A stretch of DNA of 64,000 bases from Nocardia colli (GTDB lineage Bacteria > Actinomycetota > Actinomycetes > Mycobacteriales > Mycobacteriaceae). The notes beneath the pieces are model-generated. The model worked only from the letters and a program-made list of their open reading frames with translations, was not told the origin of the DNA and did no database searches. The DNA lies in assembly GCF_008704205.1 (NCBI RefSeq), contig NZ_VXLC01000012.1, forward strand, positions 62,001-126,000. The letters are read 5' to 3'. Of this stretch, positions 60,404-64,000 are shown one piece after another (position 1 is the first letter of the stretch; the number at the start of each line of letters is the position of its first letter). Position numbers and translations under genes: made by a program.

Positions 60404-61469
60404 GGATGGCGAGCGCGGTCGGGGTGACTGGAAAGCGCGGCTTGGATCGCGAAACAGCGGTCCCTACGCCGACGCGTCCGGAGACACGGGACCGGTCGAT
60501 ATCGCCGCGGTACGCCGCGACGATGCGTTGATCGAAGCGATCGCAAGCGATGGCCCGGTACGGACCGACAGCGCGGAGGAATACCAGCTCGCGACCTTGC
60601 TCGCGGACTGGCGAGCGGAGCTGATCGCTCCGCCGATGGCCGCGGGACCGGATCTGGATGAGATCGTCGCGGCGGTCAATCAGGAGATCGGCGCGGCGCG
60701 TCAGGCGCGGACCGGCGTAGGCAGCACCCGACTGAAGTTGGTTCGCCCGTTGCTCGGAACCGCGGCGGCACTCGCCCTGGTCTTCGGCGGCATGACGGCG
60801 TTCTCGTATCAGTCCGAACCCGGCGATCCGCTGTGGAAGGTCAAGGAAGTCGTCTTCAATCAGGCGGCGCAGAGCACCGTGGCGCAACGGGCGAACACCG
60901 ATCTGGATGAAGCGGGGAAGCTGATCAACCAGAATCCGGTGCAGGCCAAGGAGCGTCTGGTGCAGGCGAAGGTGAACGCCGACCAGGTCGACAGCCCGGA
61001 GAAGCACGACAAGCTGATGACGGAGTGGCAACGCCTCGTCGATCAGTTGCGCGCGGCCGGTCACGACGATTTGGCCGATCAGCTGGATCAGGGCACCTCG
61101 ACGAAGCCGACCGACCCGTCGACGGATGTCAGCGTGACACCGAAGCCGAAGCCGCCGGTCGACCCGACGATCATGCAGACGAAGCCGACTCAGCCGAGCG
61201 ACAAGCCCACTGAGCCGACCGACCCGACCACCCCGCCGACCGATGACAAGCCGACTCCGCCGACGGTGACGACACCGCCGCCGACGGTGGAGCCGACCAC
61301 CCAGCCGCCGGCCACACCGACCACGGTGTCCAAGCCGACGGTGGTCGAGCCGACCGGTGACAACGGCGGCGCGCCGACTGTGGCGCCGACTCGGGCACCG
61401 ACACAGAACAATCCGGGCACCACATTCGTGATCCCGCCCGGAGCGGGTGGCTCGGCGACTCCGAGTTAG
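60396..61469 (+). CDS. rsdA: Anti-sigma-D factor RsdA
   Basis: A 357-residue transmembrane anti-sigma factor overlapping sigD by 8 bp. The N-terminal DIAAVRRDDALIEAIASDG matches the RsdA sigma-D-binding helix; a membrane span lies at about residues 115-133 (LLGTAAALALVFGGMTAFSY). The outer part begins with a helical, chaperone-like stretch (EPGDPLWKVKEVVF) and ends in about 125 residues of Pro/Thr repeats (TKPTQPSDKPTEPTDPTTPP), probably spanning the cell wall. Release of SigD is expected to require proteolysis. Confidence 0.9.
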   Translation: MARDGERGRGDWKARLGSRNSGPYADASGDTGPVDIAAVRRDDALIEAIASDGPVRTDSAEEYQLATLLADWRAELIAPPMAAGPDLDEIVAAVNQEIGAARQARTGVGSTRLKLVRPLLGTAAALALVFGGMTAFSYQSEPGDPLWKVKEVVFNQAAQSTVAQRANTDLDEAGKLINQNPVQAKERLVQAKVNADQVDSPEKHDKLMTEWQRLVDQLRAAGHDDLADQLDQGTSTKPTDPSTDVSVTPKPKPPVDPTIMQTKPTQPSDKPTEPTDPTTPPTDDKPTPPTVTTPPPTVEPTTQPPATPTTVSKPTVVEPTGDNGGAPTVAPTRAPTQNNPGTTFVIPPGAGGSATPS

Positions 61470-61509
61470 CCGGCGTCAGCAACCCTCGGGAAAATCGAAC
61501 AAGACAAGA

Positions 61510-61538
61510 ACCGATTGCCGATTGGCGGTCGGTTTTCT
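61510..61538 (+). terminator. sigD-rsdA terminator
   Basis: Arms ACCGATTGCC and GGCGGTCGGT (with two G-U pairs) around GATT, followed by TTTTCTGT, an intrinsic terminator with a U-tract, 41 bp after rsdA. Confidence 0.75.
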
Positions 61539-61647
61539 GTCGTTCGGGGCATCGTGCCCCGTGGTGATGCGGCGAAGATCACAGCGCTATATGCCGCGGT
61601 GCGCGGACCCCCGGAAGGGGCGCGTCATCGGTTCGGTGTGCCGAACC

Positions 61648-62061
61648 TCAGTTGTCGAACCCGTCGAAGCCGTCGCCGTGGAAGGCCTCGTTCATCGAGG
61701 CGTCCGCGTATCCCCGGCAGTAATCCCAGGTGACATACGCTTCCGGCGTCGGATCGTAAGCGGGCTCGTGCGGGCGCACGGTGCCGTCCACCAACAGCTG
61801 AAGTAGGTTGGCGCGCAACATGTCCCAGTCGTGGTAGTGATCCTGCCGACAGTCTTCGCAGCTCACCACGAGTCCGCGGATTCCGCGGTGCGCTAGTAGC
61901 GCCTCGTAGACGGCCAGATCGGCGAGATCTTCCTCGACCGCAAGGCGCTCGTGGGGATCCAGCGGCTCACCGGGCTCGATGGCGTCGAGCGCGGCGGACG
62001 GGTCGGAGGGGTCTCCGGCGAACGGATCCGGCGGCAAGCCAGGTGGTAGATGGTCACGCAC
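61648..62061 (-). CDS. Conserved protein, Rv3412-like (DUF5319)
   Basis: A 137-residue acidic protein of the Rv3412 type (136 residues), conserved in this group of actinobacteria. It has CEDCRQDHYHDWDMLRANLL, with a CxxC and clustered His/Asp that may bind metal, and a C-terminal WDYCRGYADASMNEAFHGD. No signal or membrane segment. GTG 62061 (MRDHLPPGLPPD) lies 6 nt after a minus-strand TACCGT, a leaderless start; the longer frame is not supported. Function unknown. Confidence 0.87.
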   Translation of the reverse strand: MRDHLPPGLPPDPFAGDPSDPSAALDAIEPGEPLDPHERLAVEEDLADLAVYEALLAHRGIRGLVVSCEDCRQDHYHDWDMLRANLLQLLVDGTVRPHEPAYDPTPEAYVTWDYCRGYADASMNEAFHGDGFDGFDN

Positions 62062-62067
62062 ATCCCC

Positions 62068-62073
62068 ACGGTA
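62068..62073 (-). promoter_or_regulatory. -10 box of leaderless Rv3412-like gene
   Basis: TACCGT on the minus strand (62073-62068) ends 6 nt before GTG 62061; there is no ribosome site. Confidence 0.5.
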
Positions 62074-62363
62074 CGCAGAACAGGGTGGTCTGCGCCAGCT
62101 ATGTCGGCCGCAAGTTTCGTCTGCCCCTACCTGTCCGGCCGGCTTCGCCTCCCCGCCGTCCCCCGCCCCTGCTCGGCTTCGCCTCCCCGTCATCCCCGGG
62201 TGGGCTCACTTCGCCGACGAGTTTGCGGGACAGATACCATGGTCTCAGGCCCCGGCGAGCACCCGACACGATTCCCGGAGCCACCAGTCCATCCCATCAG
62301 CTGCGCGCGGCGCCGGTAATCCCGGTGCCGGTCGCTGTCGACGTCCAGGAGGGGTCGATCCGA

Positions 62364-63908
<1,545 letters not shown>

Positions 63909-64000
63909 CCCGCGTCGGCTTGTGTACTGGACCGCCCAGTCCGTGCATGATTGACCCTGTTCGCGGGCAATCGGGTCGGTGTGCCGCCGCGTGCGGAGCG
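63909..64000. other. Spacer downstream of guaB at window edge
   Basis: Ninety-two bases with no gene start that I can support. ACTGGACCGCCCAGT is a short palindrome (about 63926-63940) that may belong to a guaB terminator. Confidence 0.35.

Overview
The window is high-GC actinobacterial chromosome, most probably a Nocardia or close relative. The conserved backbone follows the order of the Mycobacterium tuberculosis region Rv3450c to Rv3411c: an ESX-4 type VII secretion locus, rplM-rpsI, glmM, two Rv3440c/Rv3439c-like genes, an Rv3438-like hydrolase, glmS, the NAD(P)HX repair gene, alr, an Rv3424-like hydrolase, tsaE-tsaB-rimI-tsaD, groES-groEL1, whiB3, an Rv3415c-like gene, sigD-rsdA, an Rv3412-like gene and guaB. 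This synteny comes from memory of the M. tuberculosis map, not from a search.

Layout: 33-593 is a flavin reductase, followed by a gene-free stretch of palindromic repeats (594-986). ESX-4 runs from 987 to 15251: eccE (-), eccB (+), a potassium-channel-like gene and a small secreted protein, mycP and eccD (-), eccC and an Rv3446c-family membrane protein (+), then two WXG100 genes that face eccC. Between the esx genes and rplM lies a region of about 16 kb (15.6-31 kb) that M. tuberculosis lacks: five paralogous lipoproteins around a transmembrane Ser/Thr kinase, two FHA-domain proteins (one an Rv1747-like ABC transporter), a lipoprotein zinc peptidase and a degenerate actin-like membrane protein. 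I read it as an envelope-linked phospho-signalling island attached to the secretion machine; its function is inference.

The second half is mostly housekeeping: ribosomal proteins, amino-sugar synthesis (glmM, glmS), alanine racemase, the tRNA t6A enzymes, chaperonins under a CIRCE operator, and regulators (whiB3, sigK with a one-domain anti-sigma factor, sigD-rsdA). Likely secreted EspC/WXG100-type proteins sit next to glmM.

The most unusual signals are: (1) tandem duplication of the 3' ends of two unrelated genes (glmS, 232-bp offset; NAD(P)HX repair gene, 180-bp period) into the spacers behind them; (2) 72-bp and about 81-bp minisatellites; (3) at least seven starts placed 6-8 nt after a TAnnnT -10 box, indicating leaderless transcripts; (4) a 15-codon leader ORF whose stop overlaps the start of an FHA gene; (5) an anti-sigma-K protein reduced to its sigma-binding domain; (6) the kinase/lipoprotein/FHA island itself.
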